Assembly (NCBI GenBank): GCA_018697195.1
Contig: CM031870.1
Coordinates: forward strand, 8,687,380 to 8,751,379
DNA from: Certhia americana
Lineage: Eukaryota; Chordata; Aves; Passeriformes; Certhiidae
Direction of reading: 5' to 3'
DNA length: 64,000 nt
In this document: piece after piece, positions 41,238 to 54,300 of the stretch
Position numbering within the stretch: the stretch's first letter is position 1
Layout: each line of letters begins with the position of its first letter
The notes under the pieces: model-generated
What the model was told of the DNA's origin: nothing
The model's database searches: none
What the model saw: only the letters and a program-made list of their open reading frames with translations
Position numbers and translations under genes: made by a program

Positions 41238-44200
41238 CTCGTTTACAATTTCATCCCCTGGATAAAGAATAGAATTCGTGCTCTTACTTCCTTCTAAAAT
41301 TTATGATGCATTGTTATGATACTGAACCAGCAGTTTATTAGCATGTTGGTACTTGAATTTAAAATATGAAACCATTTGCGATACAGCCAAGCAGTGTGAT
41401 CTTTGTCTATCTGCATGCAACAGATTTCAGTTTTCCTGAAAAAAATTGCAATTATAATGTTAATTTAAAATGAATCAGCCACAATTTTTTTCCAGGTTGA
41501 CAGAGCCTATACTCTGGTTATTCAGAAAAAGTCTTGTTTTTCTTATACTGGTTAGATTCAAGTATTTATATACCATTGGTCCTTAGGTTAGGCAGAATGT
41601 GTGTGTGTCTGGAGTATTTTGATCAAAACCAAATTACAATATCACTGCAGTACTTTGCAAAATAGAATCATAAATATTGCAATTTAATGCTATGTAAATT
41701 GATACAGGCAGGTATACAAAGCTCAGGTGGAAAATCTGTTTTACATGTCAAAGAAGAAACCTGCTTAAACTCACACAGTAAATAAACATTTGGAAAAAGA
41801 GAAAGATAAAACCAGATTTTGCAGTGGTGTGCTTATTGACACACTGTCAGAAGACAGGCACTTCTGCTCCCTAACCTGTGGCTACTCTTATGTTCCAGGG
41901 AATGGCAGACCCCGTGAACCACACATCCTATCTGATGCCTTAGTATTTAATCAAAAATTGTCTCTGTTCCCAGCCAGGCAGCAGAATTTGCTCGAGGGGT
42001 TAAAGAGCGTTGCTGAGACTGGAGGCTTCGCTTACCCAGTCTAATTATTAATCCTAAACCATTCTTAATGTGTCTCAAACCTCAGAAATATTCTGGCCTT
42101 CTCAGCCTCTCATAAACAGTCAGTTTATGAAAGGGATGAAAAAAAATCAAAAGAAGAGATGTTTGGCCCTACATATTTATCTTTTTCATGTCTTATATCC
42201 TGAAATGATTTTATTTCGCTGGGAAAGCAGAATGTAGCATTGTGTCTGGAGGTGGACAAGCTCTTTTCAAACAATGTCTGAGAAGAAAAGATTGATATGG
42301 TTTGTCTTTTCATGCTTGGTCTCTCTCCATATCACTGTTAGAAATCAATAAATAGACGAAGTGGTAAAGGGGGTCAGTAGAGGAATAACACTGAGCAACA
42401 AAAAGTAGGTTCTACAAAACTTTTGTGGACTTCTAAGTGTTTTTCTTTACCTCTATCAATAGCTGGAAATAACCATGGGGAAGAACCTAAAGACATAAAG
42501 TACTCTTCATTTTCAGATTTTGTTGAACAAAGCCAAAATGGTATTAGAAGAAAACCAAATATTTAGCACAGAAATCAATACAGGCCACAGGCTGAATTCT
42601 GAGTTTTCAAAACTCAATGCAAGAAGGAGAAGGGGGTTGCAAAAATGATTTTAAATGGCATTTGCTCTTTCTTGAAATTTAGTATTGTTTAAAATTGCCT
42701 CAACTTGTACAGAGCCACCCCAGTGCCTATGAAATGAGAACAGTGACCAACCATGAAATAATCACACTCTCTCCTCTTAGCCACAGACAGATCTCTCAAA
42801 TCATCCTGCTTATTCATCATTCTACCAACAGAATCCTGTCTAGCTAAAACTTCCCCATGCACTAATATGCACTTCATATTATGTAGAGCAAATTCTTCTA
42901 TGATCCATGAGAGATGGTTAGTCCCTTAATTCAAAACACAGGTCATTAGTTGTTTTACTGTATGGAACACATTTTTCTATTAATTTATTGGATCCAATTC
43001 ATACCTAGGGGCAGGTAACATAACATCTATCTGTCTGAGTTCTTTTCCTCACCCACAAATAAACTTGTGCTAGTGTAAAAATTATACTTCTGTGATTTTC
43101 AAATTAAATCCTGCAAAAACTCTCATACAGAGCTGGTTTATGTCCTGGAAGATTCTGATCATGATTCTATGATTCAATTGTCTTAAATGCTAGCTTGGAA
43201 AGGCAAATGAATAACCAGTCACACATTCAGAAAGGATCAACACCATCACGAGAGGCAGCAGCCCAGTATTTCCCTGGACAAAATGCTCAAGTTGTCCCTG
43301 AGTCAGGATTCATTACTCTTCTGTCTTTCCTTGAATTTTCACTTCCATTACTTAGAGAAATATGTTTCCCACAGCTTCAGGTAATGACACAATAGTCTCA
43401 GCAAACTCAGGGCTGTGGAAGCAAAGCCTTGTTACAAACTGCTGTATATTAACATAGAGACAGCCTCACAGACAAACCTCCCACAAACAGGCACTCATTT
43501 CAGCTGTAATCTGATGTGTCACTATAGCAATTCCTTTGCTCACTTGTCCTCAGCACTTTCCACTGGCCTGCTTTCTGCATCTCTAGGTCTTCATTTGAAA
43601 TACAGTCTTTTTTGTTAGAAAGACCTGCTTTTAACGAACTTGTTCTTAAAATACGTTCAAATAAGAAACAATTCTGTAAACATCTTGTGAGAAACAACGT
43701 CCCTACATATTTTATAGCTTCTGACTGTGACTGTAAAGTCACACAGAAGTTTTGATTTGGGGTTTTGTTTTGTTTTTTGGTGTCTTTAGAGCTTTTTAAA
43801 AAGCTCATTCCTTTGTGGATTCTCTTCTCTCACTTCAGAGGCTTCTTCCCACTTCTTGGTGCTTATTTTCACAAAAACTATAGGACAGAATTGTCTTTCA
43901 GTATTCTACATTCTCCCACTGCTCTTAGAAGTGGTGTGAGTACTCAGAGCCACGTTATGGACCCACAGAGATAGCAGCATTGTTAGTAAGGAAAAGAGTT
44001 TAAATTCCCTGTAATGTTTTATAAGAAGTAGAAAGCATTCACAATGGGAAGGCATGGGCACACAACTCTCTGCCATGAGTACTTAAACAGTGATATTGAA
44101 GACTACTTAAGTTGGGGAGCAGAACATTATATAAATTCAGGGCGACTTCTCAAATATTTATATTCAAATAAGTTCACTGAAAAATTCTGGCCCTTTGGCA

Positions 44201-44634
44201 GCCACAAGGATTTTTGCCACTGATATTCAAAAAAACATATTTTCATCCATGGTAAGAGACTCACTGGTTTCCATGCTTTCGTTACACAACTATGGATTAT
44301 GAAGATTCCACATCATGCCAGGTTCGCACTTAATGTTGGAAAAAAATAACATTTCTACAGTATTTTTCCAGATGAGCAGTAAAACTAACTAAATTTAAGG
44401 GGGCAGTACTTTATAGAAGTAAAAGCCTTACAGAAATATTGAAACTAAGAACATTTTTATAATTAGCTACCAAGAAAAAGAACACAATATCATTCAGAAT
44501 TAAAGCACTTCTATTATTATTTGACAATGTAGCAATTATTATTCTTTACCTCTTTTTCAAACACAACAGTGATATCTTTAATGATTTAAAATTCAATTAT
44601 TTTTACTGGTCAAGATACAGAAGCCAATGCAAAA

Positions 44635-44815
44635 TACTCTTCTACAGCACTTTTCATCCAAAATCTCAGAATATTCTACAAACAGCAATTCAACTTCCTA
44701 ACTGAACTACCGCCTCCAGTGTGTTAGCAGATCATTTTACAGCAAGTGAAACCAAGGCAGAGGGAAGTTGAGTCATGTACCTAAGGCCACATAACAAATA
44801 CATCCTCTAACTCTA
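44635..44815 (+). mobile_element. MIR-type CORE-SINE fragment
   Basis: 'cattttacagcaagtgaaac', 'caaggcagagggaagttgag' and 'cctaaggccacataacaaat' line up in order with the MIR consensus 'cattttacagatgaggaaac', 'tgaggcacagagaggttaag' and 'cccaaggtcacacagctagt'. The preceding 'gaatattctacaaacagcaa' suits the CORE region. MIR copies are ancient in amniotes, which fits the divergence. Limits are approximate. Confidence 0.7.
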
Positions 44816-47800
44816 AAAGATCTCCTTGGATGTTTAAAGCCCACAAAATATTTTAGGGTCTGCTTAAGAAGAAGAAGAAAAAAACTCAGATTCACAGTTG
44901 ATTTTTAAAGCAGTTGGCTTCAGGATACTATTAATATGTTTTTCTTGGTAGGAAATTTGTTACAAAACTGTGCTCAAAATACTACTGTCCCGAATCTTCT
45001 CTGCTTTGAAAATGAAAAGACAAAAAAGCAATGTTTTTACACTGTAGCATCATCAGGTGTCTCACACAGGACACAGCCCACTGCTATTATATCTGCGTGA
45101 AAGAACAAGGACAGCACTGAGAGGTGCCAATGCCCTCTTGAACAAATGAGCAATTCAGTTTTATCATGGCTGGTTTTGCTCGTATCTGCTACAAGGGTAC
45201 CTCCTCCCCCACATTTTTGGTACTTGTGCCTAGGTGAACACCTGCACATGAAAGCAGAGAGAAAACAGGATTAAGGGAGGTTAAAATGTTCAAAAAAGGG
45301 GTGTCTTTCACTGCCTGCACTGAGCTCTGAGGCACAGGGAAGAGTTCTCAGGCAAAGCCTGCAAAGCATTACTTGATCAGGACAAAAACAAACAGCAGCT
45401 CTACCACAGTAGCACTGCCATAGAACACGAAATCAGCCACCTGGGAGCTGTTTGCCAGCTTTCTGATTGACTTTGCTCATGAGGATTTAGAGTTCACATC
45501 CTGGGTTTTTCTCTTAAAGCCCAGAGAACAGTTGAGAAGTCCCTAGGAAGGGGCGATGGGCTATACTAGTTAAAGCAATTTTAATGGAACCAAATTTATG
45601 GATTTAATTATTTCACTTTCTGTGGGGTTTTCCATAAGAAACGGAGTTGAAAATCTGACATTACGACATGGCATAAACAACAGCAAAACCAGCTTCAGAC
45701 ATGTCAGAGGCACAGTCCTTGTGAGGCTGACTTCTTCCTCCCTGTTTAAACAGTGAAGGCCTTCTTCATATACAACAAAAAGAAAATTTACTCTTCTGTA
45801 GGAAGAAGTAATCCCTTGTGTGATTGGAGATCTGCATAGCATATTTAATGCCTGATAAAATTCAGAGACCCAGGACCATTGCAGCGGGAAAAGGTGCAAG
45901 TGAGAAAAAATTAACAGAAACTGATGACATAGCTTGAGTTTGTTGTGCCTCAAAGAGAAAAATGGCAGGAAAAGACAGGCAATAAAAATATCTGCAATTT
46001 TTGGTCATTATTTACATAGCTGCATCATCACTGCTATTTCTAGAAAGAGAAGTCATGTTTTACTTTACAGCTGGCTAAAGATCTTGGCTAAAGAAGAAAA
46101 ATTGCTGCAGCATAACTAAGATAAAATTAAAACTACAAACACACATTTACTCGAGTCTTATGTTAGATTAGCTAAATTTTTGCTTTTTGTATGCAAATTA
46201 AACTAATTTAAATATGAAACAGGCACACAAATTTATCTCTATTAAAAGCTGGACATAATTAACTGTGCTGAATTTAAATTATATAAGCTAGTGTGACTTT
46301 TCATAAATAGACAAAGTCTAAGTCATACGACATGGAATATCACTCCCTTAACAGCTGGCCTGCAGTGCCTTTGATGTAAAAATTTATAAAAATGAATACC
46401 TGTGTGAATATTCACAGTGCCTTTTCTGCAACCTTTTTTTTTCAAATATTGATAACAGATTAATGAGATAATAGTAATGCAAATGCATTTCCACCCTGTT
46501 TTTATTCATAATGGTTCTGTGACAGTCAGAGAATATTAACAAATTAAAAGGACCAGCCACATGTAGAACTGGAAACAGCTGTTTCAGGGAGAAATGGGTA
46601 CAACTTCTTCATTATTCAGATTACAGTTCTCTAAATGAAACAACTCACTCCAAAATCAAAGCAGAAATTGTCACAGACTCTCTTCATAACATGACATGTG
46701 TATCAACAATTGCAACTGCACACCCTGGGATGAAATGAGAGCAGGCCATTATCTACATTCTGTGTTTTGTTTCAAGCAGAAGACACCTGTATGCTATAGA
46801 AAAGCATTCACTCAGTGACTGAAAAAGGAATCAGATGGAGTTGGCTAAAACACACAAAGCCCAATTTGACAGCACAGAAGGGAGTAATTTTAGTCCATTG
46901 AAGAGGAAACACCTCTTTAATGGCAAAATTAAAGATGTAAGAGCAAAGTTGCAAAGTCATTTATACAAAAAATATAATGAGATAATAAAGGCAACTGCTC
47001 ATTGTGATATTCCTCCCTGTTGAGGGGCCAGGACAAAGGGGATACACAACTGAAGCCTGACCTTGAAGATCAATATGATGGTCCTGGAAATTTCCCTGCC
47101 TTGCTTTAAAATCCAGTTCAGAACTAGAGACGGGGAGAAAATTCAAAGTGCAACAAAGCGTCCTAGGAATACTTAGCGAGAGCAAAAGAAGGAAGCTACA
47201 CTAAAAAACAGAGCAGGGAATTAAAAACCTCATGAAGGCAAGAGGAGCTGAGCTGTACAGACAGCTACATATACCAGACTTCTGCAGAGAAGCCTTACAT
47301 GGCATGGCTTTAAGGAAAATGGATGGATCCAGCCAGGGCGCAGCAGAATTGAAATCCAGGCTGACACAATATATATTCCAAGCACACCACTGCTGATTAA
47401 CACAGTGCCAGTTGATCTACGTATTTGGCACTATCTAAATGAGCATCTAAATTTTTGAAGGGGGAAAATAAACACTCTTTACCAAAAGGAAAGATCTTAA
47501 AAAATTAAATATGGTTAAGCTTCCCTTAAATCTCAGTCTCAAAATTGAAATGACTTGCTGGAATGCTGCAGAATGCCTTTAGCTTCCTAAGCATGGTTCA
47601 TACCTTCAAGCAAATAAATGCCAGAAATAGCAACAAACTTGAGCAAAAGCGTGCACTGGAAGACACTTGCCTATGAAATCACAGAGGGCAAAATCCTGAT
47701 TTGAGAACTGCAATGCAGTATTTGTTGGCAGGGTTGTTGCTGTATTTCATAGTGGCACTGACCCCAGAAAATGGTGACAGAACCAGGAATTTAGGATTTT

Positions 47801-48477
47801 TATGGTCTGTAAAATCACAGGGTAAATACCCACCTTCAACAACCCAAAATATTTTCAGCCCCATAAAGCATTAGTGAACTTCCAACCATTAGGAGAACAT
47901 ATCCTATCCTTAATATTGACCTAAGGCATTACTGAACAAAAACGGGTCCACCTCATCACACACCAAATCTTACAGCTGGCTGGGTGAAACACTCATGAGT
48001 CACTTTGTGTTTAAAGCGATGTGCTCTCACACTGCAATGCTGTTGTAATCCCTTTAGGACAGGAGAAAACTACACAATGCAACCCAAGATGCCGCAGAAT
48101 TCCCAGGAAACCCTGTGTGCTTCTGTAGACATCCTGTATTTCCTGTGCTATGTGCCATGAACAGTGATGAGATTCATAGGACTTCTCCCCATAATGTAAA
48201 TGTCAGCACAACCTGAGTGATTTGGGGCAGGGGCAGTCTGTTCTTCAAGGGCAACTGGGTTTTGTCTGCATGTATGAAAGCTTGGCACAATTGCATCCAA
48301 AACTCAGCTCCAGAGCAAAAATAAGGTCCCGGAGGTGGAGTGGATTTCTCTTACTGATGTACCTGTAAATGTTCTGGTCTGGAGATGGAACTGTGTAAGA
48401 CATCCTGTAAACTGTTTACCGTTTTTCTTGTTTCCAACTGATTCTTTTTGTCCTCTCCCCCTTTTTACCCGAAATAG
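44816..48477. other. SHISA9: Last SHISA9 intron, 3' part
   Basis: No gene or repeat recognised. AT-rich blocks with homeodomain- and octamer-like words lie at 46140-46310 and 46450-46560. The end is a T/C-rich tract leading to the acceptor at 48477. Confidence 0.75.
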
Positions 48478-48845
48478 CTGACAAAGTCAACGATGACTTC
48501 TACACCAAGCGCCGACACCTGGCCGAGCTGGCTGCCAAGGGGAGCTTGCCCCTCCACCCAGTGCGCCTGGACGAGGAGAGGGCCTACACCATCGACAGTG
48601 GGCTCACCAGGCAGAATGGGAAATCCAGGATGGGGAAGATACACACACACTCCCTGGGCTACAACTCCCACTACAAGACCTGGGATCCCAATGACCCATC
48701 CCTGAGGCGGCAAGCGTTCACAAACAAGGGCAAGCATGGCATGGGTGACCCAACGCTAAGTGACCCACTGACCACTCGGAGCCAGCACTACTTGGGCCCA
48801 CAGCCATACTTCATAACCAACAGCAAGACAGAAGTAACTGTTTGA
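48478..48845 (+). CDS. SHISA9: SHISA9 (CKAMP44) terminal coding exon with PDZ ligand
   Basis: This is the last coding part of SHISA9. It follows a pyrimidine-rich acceptor ending 'cccgaaatag'. The split codon G|CT gives Ala, then DKVNDDFYTKRRHLAELAAK, which continues directly from ASLKAV of the exon at 30667. About 122 residues are encoded up to TGA at 48843-48845. Visible landmarks are a basic, helix-prone start (TKRRHLAELAAKG), a WDPNDPSLRRQAF block, and the tail PQPYFITNSKTEVTV. The final EVTV is the ligand that in mammalian SHISA9 binds PDZ scaffold proteins and anchors the receptor complex at the postsynaptic density. Length and motif order agree with the family as remembered. Mammalian SHISA9, as I recall it, has a short extra segment between KAVG and ADKV; I did not find an exon for it in the preceding intron. 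SHISA6 also ends in EVTV, but its preceding residues differ. The reading frame is intact. Confidence 0.93.
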
Positions 48846-51025
48846 GTTTGCTTTTTTCTCTCTTTTTTTTTTTTTAATTAAATTCTTTGAAAAACACATG
48901 CAAATGTATACACAACACAAACACTCAACCAAAAGGGGAAAAAAAACCCAACAACAAAAAAAAAAAACCAACAGAAAAGAAGAGGAAACAGAAGGAAGGA
49001 ACTTCCACCTGGACACTCTTGGTATCCAGCCAGCTGTAGGCCGAAGAGTGGGTTAATACCATTCAGCAATACACAGTGAAGGTTGAATTATAAACTTCAT
49101 TTGTATTTCACATTGGAACACAAACCCTTGTGACTAAATTTTTTACTTGAAACTAAAATCCATGATGAGAAGTAGCACAATCTAGTGAAATTTTATGTCT
49201 GCTTAAACATTTACACTATGTCGCTGCCTTGAGACAGAGGAAGAGAAAGAGAACAATATACTGTAATATATTATTTCAGAGAGGAATTTTGTATAAAACC
49301 TATTAATAATCACTAGACCTGTGAAAAACCAAGAGCAAACATCTTGGTACCATCCCTAACATCTATTATTGTACTTTCACATCATCCTATAGAGAACGCA
49401 AAAAATATATCTACAATAATGGACAAAAACACTTTCACAAGGAATAAATGAAGACTGTTATGATTAAGAGCATATGGGACATTTCTGGCTGGTAGAGAAT
49501 TCTTTGGGATGATTACAGTAGAAGATTTCATCTCAGTTTACTTTGTTTCATTTAAAATTTTTGGGAACCTCCAAGATAAGGTGAGACACTTCATATGACG
49601 CAGAAAGCTGCTGGGGGAAAAAGGGCATCAGAATATTGCCTCTCAGTCCTCGTGTTTTCAGGCAGATGGTAACAATTCTCACTTTGCAGACTGTCAGGAT
49701 TTTTTCTTCACTTAAATGTTTTGCCTATCTTCAACTGCTTCAGACTGAAATTAAGCGTGGGTGGTGCCTTTACTGTATTACTGTTGTTCAATGACAGTCT
49801 TGTTCTTCGAAGTGACCCCTCTCTCTGTTCCTTTAAGCTATTTCCTCATGTTTTGCTAAGGATGACAAAAGTTCTCTCCTGCTTATTCTCTTCTGTTTTG
49901 AAAGGAAACTGAACTACATCTCCATGCAGTGGTTGCACAGTCAACAACTAGTTGCTACTAACAACTAGTTAGTCCCTTCATTTTCCCAGTTTCAACTTTT
50001 CCCCTCTAGTCTCTCATTTTGTATTTGCTTTTAGCCATGGTATTTCTCTGTAGTTTAAGTAAATGTTATCTGGTATATTGTCTCTATCGTTTGGCTTTTT
50101 ATAGTGGTGTTCCCTCTTGGTGGGCTGTGCGCTGGAAGAGGCTGGTCCAGCCTCAAACATCAGAGGTCTGGGGTAAAACTAAACAAACAATTGGACTCAC
50201 AGTCTTGACTGTGGTTCTGATGAGCAGTATGCCTTGTCTGTATGAGTAAAACCACTCTTGAACTGAGGAGTGGTAGCAAACTCACAGTCTGGGGCCTGTA
50301 AAGGCTTCAGCACATCCACAAAGAGACAGAGTTGGGATGGGATGGCAGGCAATGCATTCAGTCTTTTAGTAAATTCCTGCTCCTTCCCCAACACAAGTTA
50401 CTTTGCTAAATCCCAGCTAGCTGTCCTACTACAGCTGCATTCTCACCAGCTGTCAATTCTTCAGGAGAATTGGTCTGGAAGAGTACTCTCTCTGGGAGGA
50501 ATGAGAATTGTTTTGTTGTAAGAATTAGAAGTGGAATTTCTTACTGTACTCAGCTGACTGTCAGTGCTTTTGTTTAGTCAAGGGTGCAAGGGCTAAGATT
50601 TTGAAACCTGGTTAAATGGAGATACCCTTTCTTTTAGCTATATCAAGATTGATTTGCGTCCTGAGAGCATCGGTATCTCCCCATAAGTGTGCTGCTAAAT
50701 TTTATGATCATACATTTTAAGACTATCAGAAGCAGACAAAGCCCACGAGACAAATACCTTGCACACAACCCAGACTCTCCACTATCTTTATTCCTTTAAT
50801 CTTTATTGCCTTCACAACTGGCTGACTTAATTTGACCCTTTATGGAATGTTGCTGTTAATCCATATGCTTTAGATACACATTACAGCTGCACTCTAATTC
50901 ACACAGGTTTCACGTAACTTGAGCATATTTTATGTGGAAATATTTTAGTAACTGTATGTTCTGTAAGTAAACCCGTGTTAATACTTGTTAACTACAGAGT
51001 TTATGATACCAATAATACTTCCTAC

Positions 51026-51031
51026 AATAAA
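51026..51031 (+). terminator. Polyadenylation signal AATAAA, proximal of a pair
   Basis: Canonical hexamer within 'acaataaaatg', 2.2 kb after the SHISA9 stop. A T- and GT-rich stretch ('tgtttgtttgtttttt') follows within 25 bases, as expected for a downstream element. Confidence 0.6.
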
Positions 51032-51107
51032 ATGTTTGTTTGTTTTTTAAGAATGTTTATTTGTAAACATATGTATTCACTATATTACTATGAATTTCTT
51101 ACCTGGC

Positions 51108-51113
51108 AATAAA
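51108..51113 (+). terminator. Polyadenylation signal AATAAA, distal of a pair
   Basis: Canonical hexamer within 'ggcaataaaactg', 77 bases after the first. Cleavage would fall near 51125-51140. Either hexamer could define the SHISA9 mRNA end. Confidence 0.55.
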
Positions 51114-51334
51114 ACTGATTCTAAGTGAATTCAGCTTCCTGTCTCATTCCTAAACTTGTATCACTGGGCCAATTTTTGAGCTTCTGAACTGAGCTTTTGG
51201 AGCATCTCACTGCAGCCAGTGTGGTTCATATCATAACAAAGGATGATTTGCCTATGCCAGCATGAACAACAGTTTCTTTGGAAATCAACTGCATGATATC
51301 TGCATTACGGCGACATGCAGTGATGTTTGACATG

Positions 51335-51393
51335 AGTGCTGTGTGATGTTTGAGGCTCCTTCCAGGCCTAACCATTGTGTGATTCTATGACTG
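51335..51393 (+). mobile_element. CR1 LINE 3' tail fragment
   Basis: 'tgatgtttgaggctccttcc' followed by 'aggcctaaccattgtgtgat' and 'tctatgactg' matches the end of a sense CR1 copy. Only the tail is clear. Confidence 0.78.
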
Positions 51394-54300
51394 CCTGGTA
51401 TGTGCGCAGTAACACAAGACACACCGGGATTGCCAACCTTGCAGAGCTTCACATACCCTGTCAGCCTCCAGGCATCACACACACCTTATGCCACTTGATC
51501 AGTTCATTAATGCTTTGAGGAACAACAAAAAGATAATCACACCAAAGGTAAGAGGCCGATCCTCAGGAATGCATGGCAGTTTTGCAATAAACTTCAAACA
51601 CATCCAAGGATTGCAACTACCCAGTGCTAGCAAATGAAACACTGATGTATACTGCTTCAAAAATTTTATATATTCATTAGAGAAGATCCTGTAAACAACA
51701 TCTGTGTGCCAAGTCTGCTGGAAAAAAAAGTCCTTACAGGCTTTTAGTAGTGCTAATGGCTCGTAAAGCTGACAGAACCTTGGTAGAGGGTTTGGGTAGC
51801 TTCTTCTTTCTTTGCTAAAATGATAGTGAATAAATTTCAGAAGAAGAAACAGGGAGTCAGGAAACCCAGCTTCAGAATCCACATACTGCAAGACCTGGTG
51901 CAAATTCTTTAGACAGTTTATGAGCCTTTGGAAGCCATGACACTTTATCAGAGGGAAAACAACAATTCAACATTATCCAGAGTTAGCCTTTTAAAAGAGT
52001 AAAAATATCTCATTTTTAATATACACCTTTATGGGTGCCAGGAAACAGTTCATAATAGCTCCATTTTTTGTTACAGGACCATTTTCCTGCCTCAGGTACA
52101 GCTACAGAAACAACCCCTTTCTGCCAGAGGGCTTAGAAGAGACATACAGATTTTGGTCAGTGCCAGGAAAATTCTGGGCCTTGCAACCCACAGGGAAGCC
52201 CAGGGATCCCAGTGGAACACAAGCGTAACCTGCAGCAGACATAACTTCCTGTTACAGCTCCACCACCAGCCCATCTATGCACGTTTTTTAGCAGCGAATT
52301 CCTCACTGCAATCACAGATGGCAAAAGAGCCAACTGCTTTGCTAGTAGAAGTGTCTCAGCATAGCTTTTGTTCTTTCAGGTACATGAAAACCTCCAAAGA
52401 AAACCCACTGGATGTGATTCTGTGTTTCCACCTGTTTTTTTTCTCTTTTGAGAGCCTGACCCTTTTGACGCCACTTGCAAGAACAGCACTGGGCTCCCAT
52501 CAGCATTTCTTGTATTAGGCTCTTTGATCTTAACACAGATGCACTGACTACAAACAGAAAAGTGCAGTCAAGAAAGGACAAAGTTTCTGTACAGAGCTAT
52601 GCAGTCTAAAAGCTCAAAGGCTTCTGCTTTAGAGCCCTTTACCCTGGAAACATATGTTCTTAAGACTAAATCTTTAGCGCATAATCCCTAGTTTACACAA
52701 ACTGTAGATGTGATGGCTTATATAAATAGAGGATCAGGTCTCATGAGATTTCACACTACGAGGTGTCTCCACGACTCACAACTTTAGATTCTAATAGATC
52801 TGGGAAAACATTCAAGCTTTGCTCTGTTCTTATAGAATGGTTATTGAATTTTTGGGTACTAAATAAATAACCTAGTCCACAAATCCCTTTTGCACACAAT
52901 CCTGGCACTTTATTTAATCCTGCATCTCTATACTTGAATACATGAAGGACTTCCAGTGATAAATATAGTTTTCACTGTAATTATATCCTCTTTCTATTTG
53001 GCATAGATAATTTCATTTTGCAAAAACAGTTATGACAGGCAATATTGTTGTATTTAATTATATAAACTCATATATCATCTGCTGCTGAAAATGTGATCAT
53101 AGGATGAGTACCACATTACCAAAAAGTGAACATTGCTATTTTTATCAGTGGGAAAGTCATACAGCTCCATTTTGAAAAGTGTCTGTAAAAACAATCTTGG
53201 AATTCATGCTTCAAGTTTTAGACATTTCCAGATTCAAATTTTTGTCAGCCAGCAAGCTAGGTGAGTCCTCATATATGCCAACTTAATCAGTAATATTAGC
53301 ATGAAACCAGGCTTTTCCTCCACATCTAGGGACACTAATGAAAGCCAAATTATGGTACTGGCTATACCCCATATCTGTACAAAAGCTGCTGTCACACAAA
53401 TGCAGCAAGCATTTCTGCAGAAGATGCACCATGAACACACCTCATTCCGCTGTGCAGCCTGAAAGATAACAAAGCAAAAGAGATGTATTTGTCCCCAGTG
53501 ATAGCCCTTTGTGACAGCCTGATCCTAGTTCTGGGCATTCTTCTCGTGTTAGAATCTGCCAAATAAAGAATCCTGAACAGGCTATGCTCCCTGAATAAGC
53601 CCTTCTCATCCCACATTCACTCTTCTAACAAGATAACAGTGTTCTACAGCAAGGTGTTCTCCCTTAAATTTAATTTTTGACTTTCAGAGCTAAGGACCCA
53701 TTCAGAGAGGGGGAAGTTTTGTATGTGCCAGCTAGTGGTAGTAGTATTTACAATTTTCAAGTAAGACAGGACTGCTGCTGGACATGTCTTGAGCTCTATT
53801 TTATTTTTCAAAAGTCTCATTACATGTTTGAGACTCTAGAAAGATGTCAGTAGCTCATGTTCTAGAAAACAGACACTGAGTGCTGTGTTACAATACACTT
53901 TGTAATTCTCTCAGCCTATAGTAAAAAGTATATTGACACCTGATTTAGCGAATTACAAAAATCACAAGTATGCTTGCTTAAAACAATGCTTGCTTGTTAG
54001 CTTTAGAATGGACAATGGACAGTGCTCCATTGTTAGGCCTCAAACTTTCTGTATCTTGGCAGATATATTTTTCTGCTGTTACAAGGTTTATATGCCCTAC
54101 TTTCAACACCCTACCTATTGTTAACAGTTCTTGCTTGCACTCTAAATATCTGTTTATTTTCCAAATCAGCATCTACATAACTCTATGTTTTCTCTATCCT
54201 GCTCATGAGGCCTGCTTTATGACTTCCACAGAAATCCTTTACGTAAAATGATTCCCACACTTTGGATTCAGACTAACCTGAAGCAAAGTTCAGAACCCCC

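Larger units (their letters stand above)
30823..44634. other. SHISA9: Last SHISA9 intron, 5' and middle part
   Basis: Begins with the consensus donor 'gtaagt'. Contains a CR1 tail (31185), exon-like candidates at 34231-34259 and 42463-42566 (see findings), a poly(T) run (39677-39693), a GC-richer patch (40365-40580) and an AT-rich palindromic tract (41160-41237). The 155-codon frame at 39234-39701 runs into the poly(T) tract and has no known motif. Confidence 0.8.
48846..51130 (+). other. SHISA9: SHISA9 3' untranslated region (end estimated)
   Basis: Non-coding sequence follows the EVTV stop without any strong splice signal. It contains a T13 run at 48863-48875 and A-rich runs around 48939-48967, then AT-rich DNA with several short AT-rich elements. 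The end is inferred from two AATAAA hexamers at 51026-51031 and 51108-51113, giving a UTR of roughly 2.3 kb. A CR1 tail fragment begins about 200 bases later. Short open frames inside (for example 50270-50521) have no recognisable product. Longer UTR isoforms cannot be excluded from the sequence. Confidence 0.65.

Noticed and set aside
43140..43180. 'gattctatgattcaattg' as another CR1 tail
   Set aside because: Only the short tail-like word is present and the preceding bases do not match CR1 clearly.
48465..48737. Minus-strand frame of 90 codons and + strand frame 48493-48705
   Set aside because: Shadows of the SHISA9 terminal coding exon.
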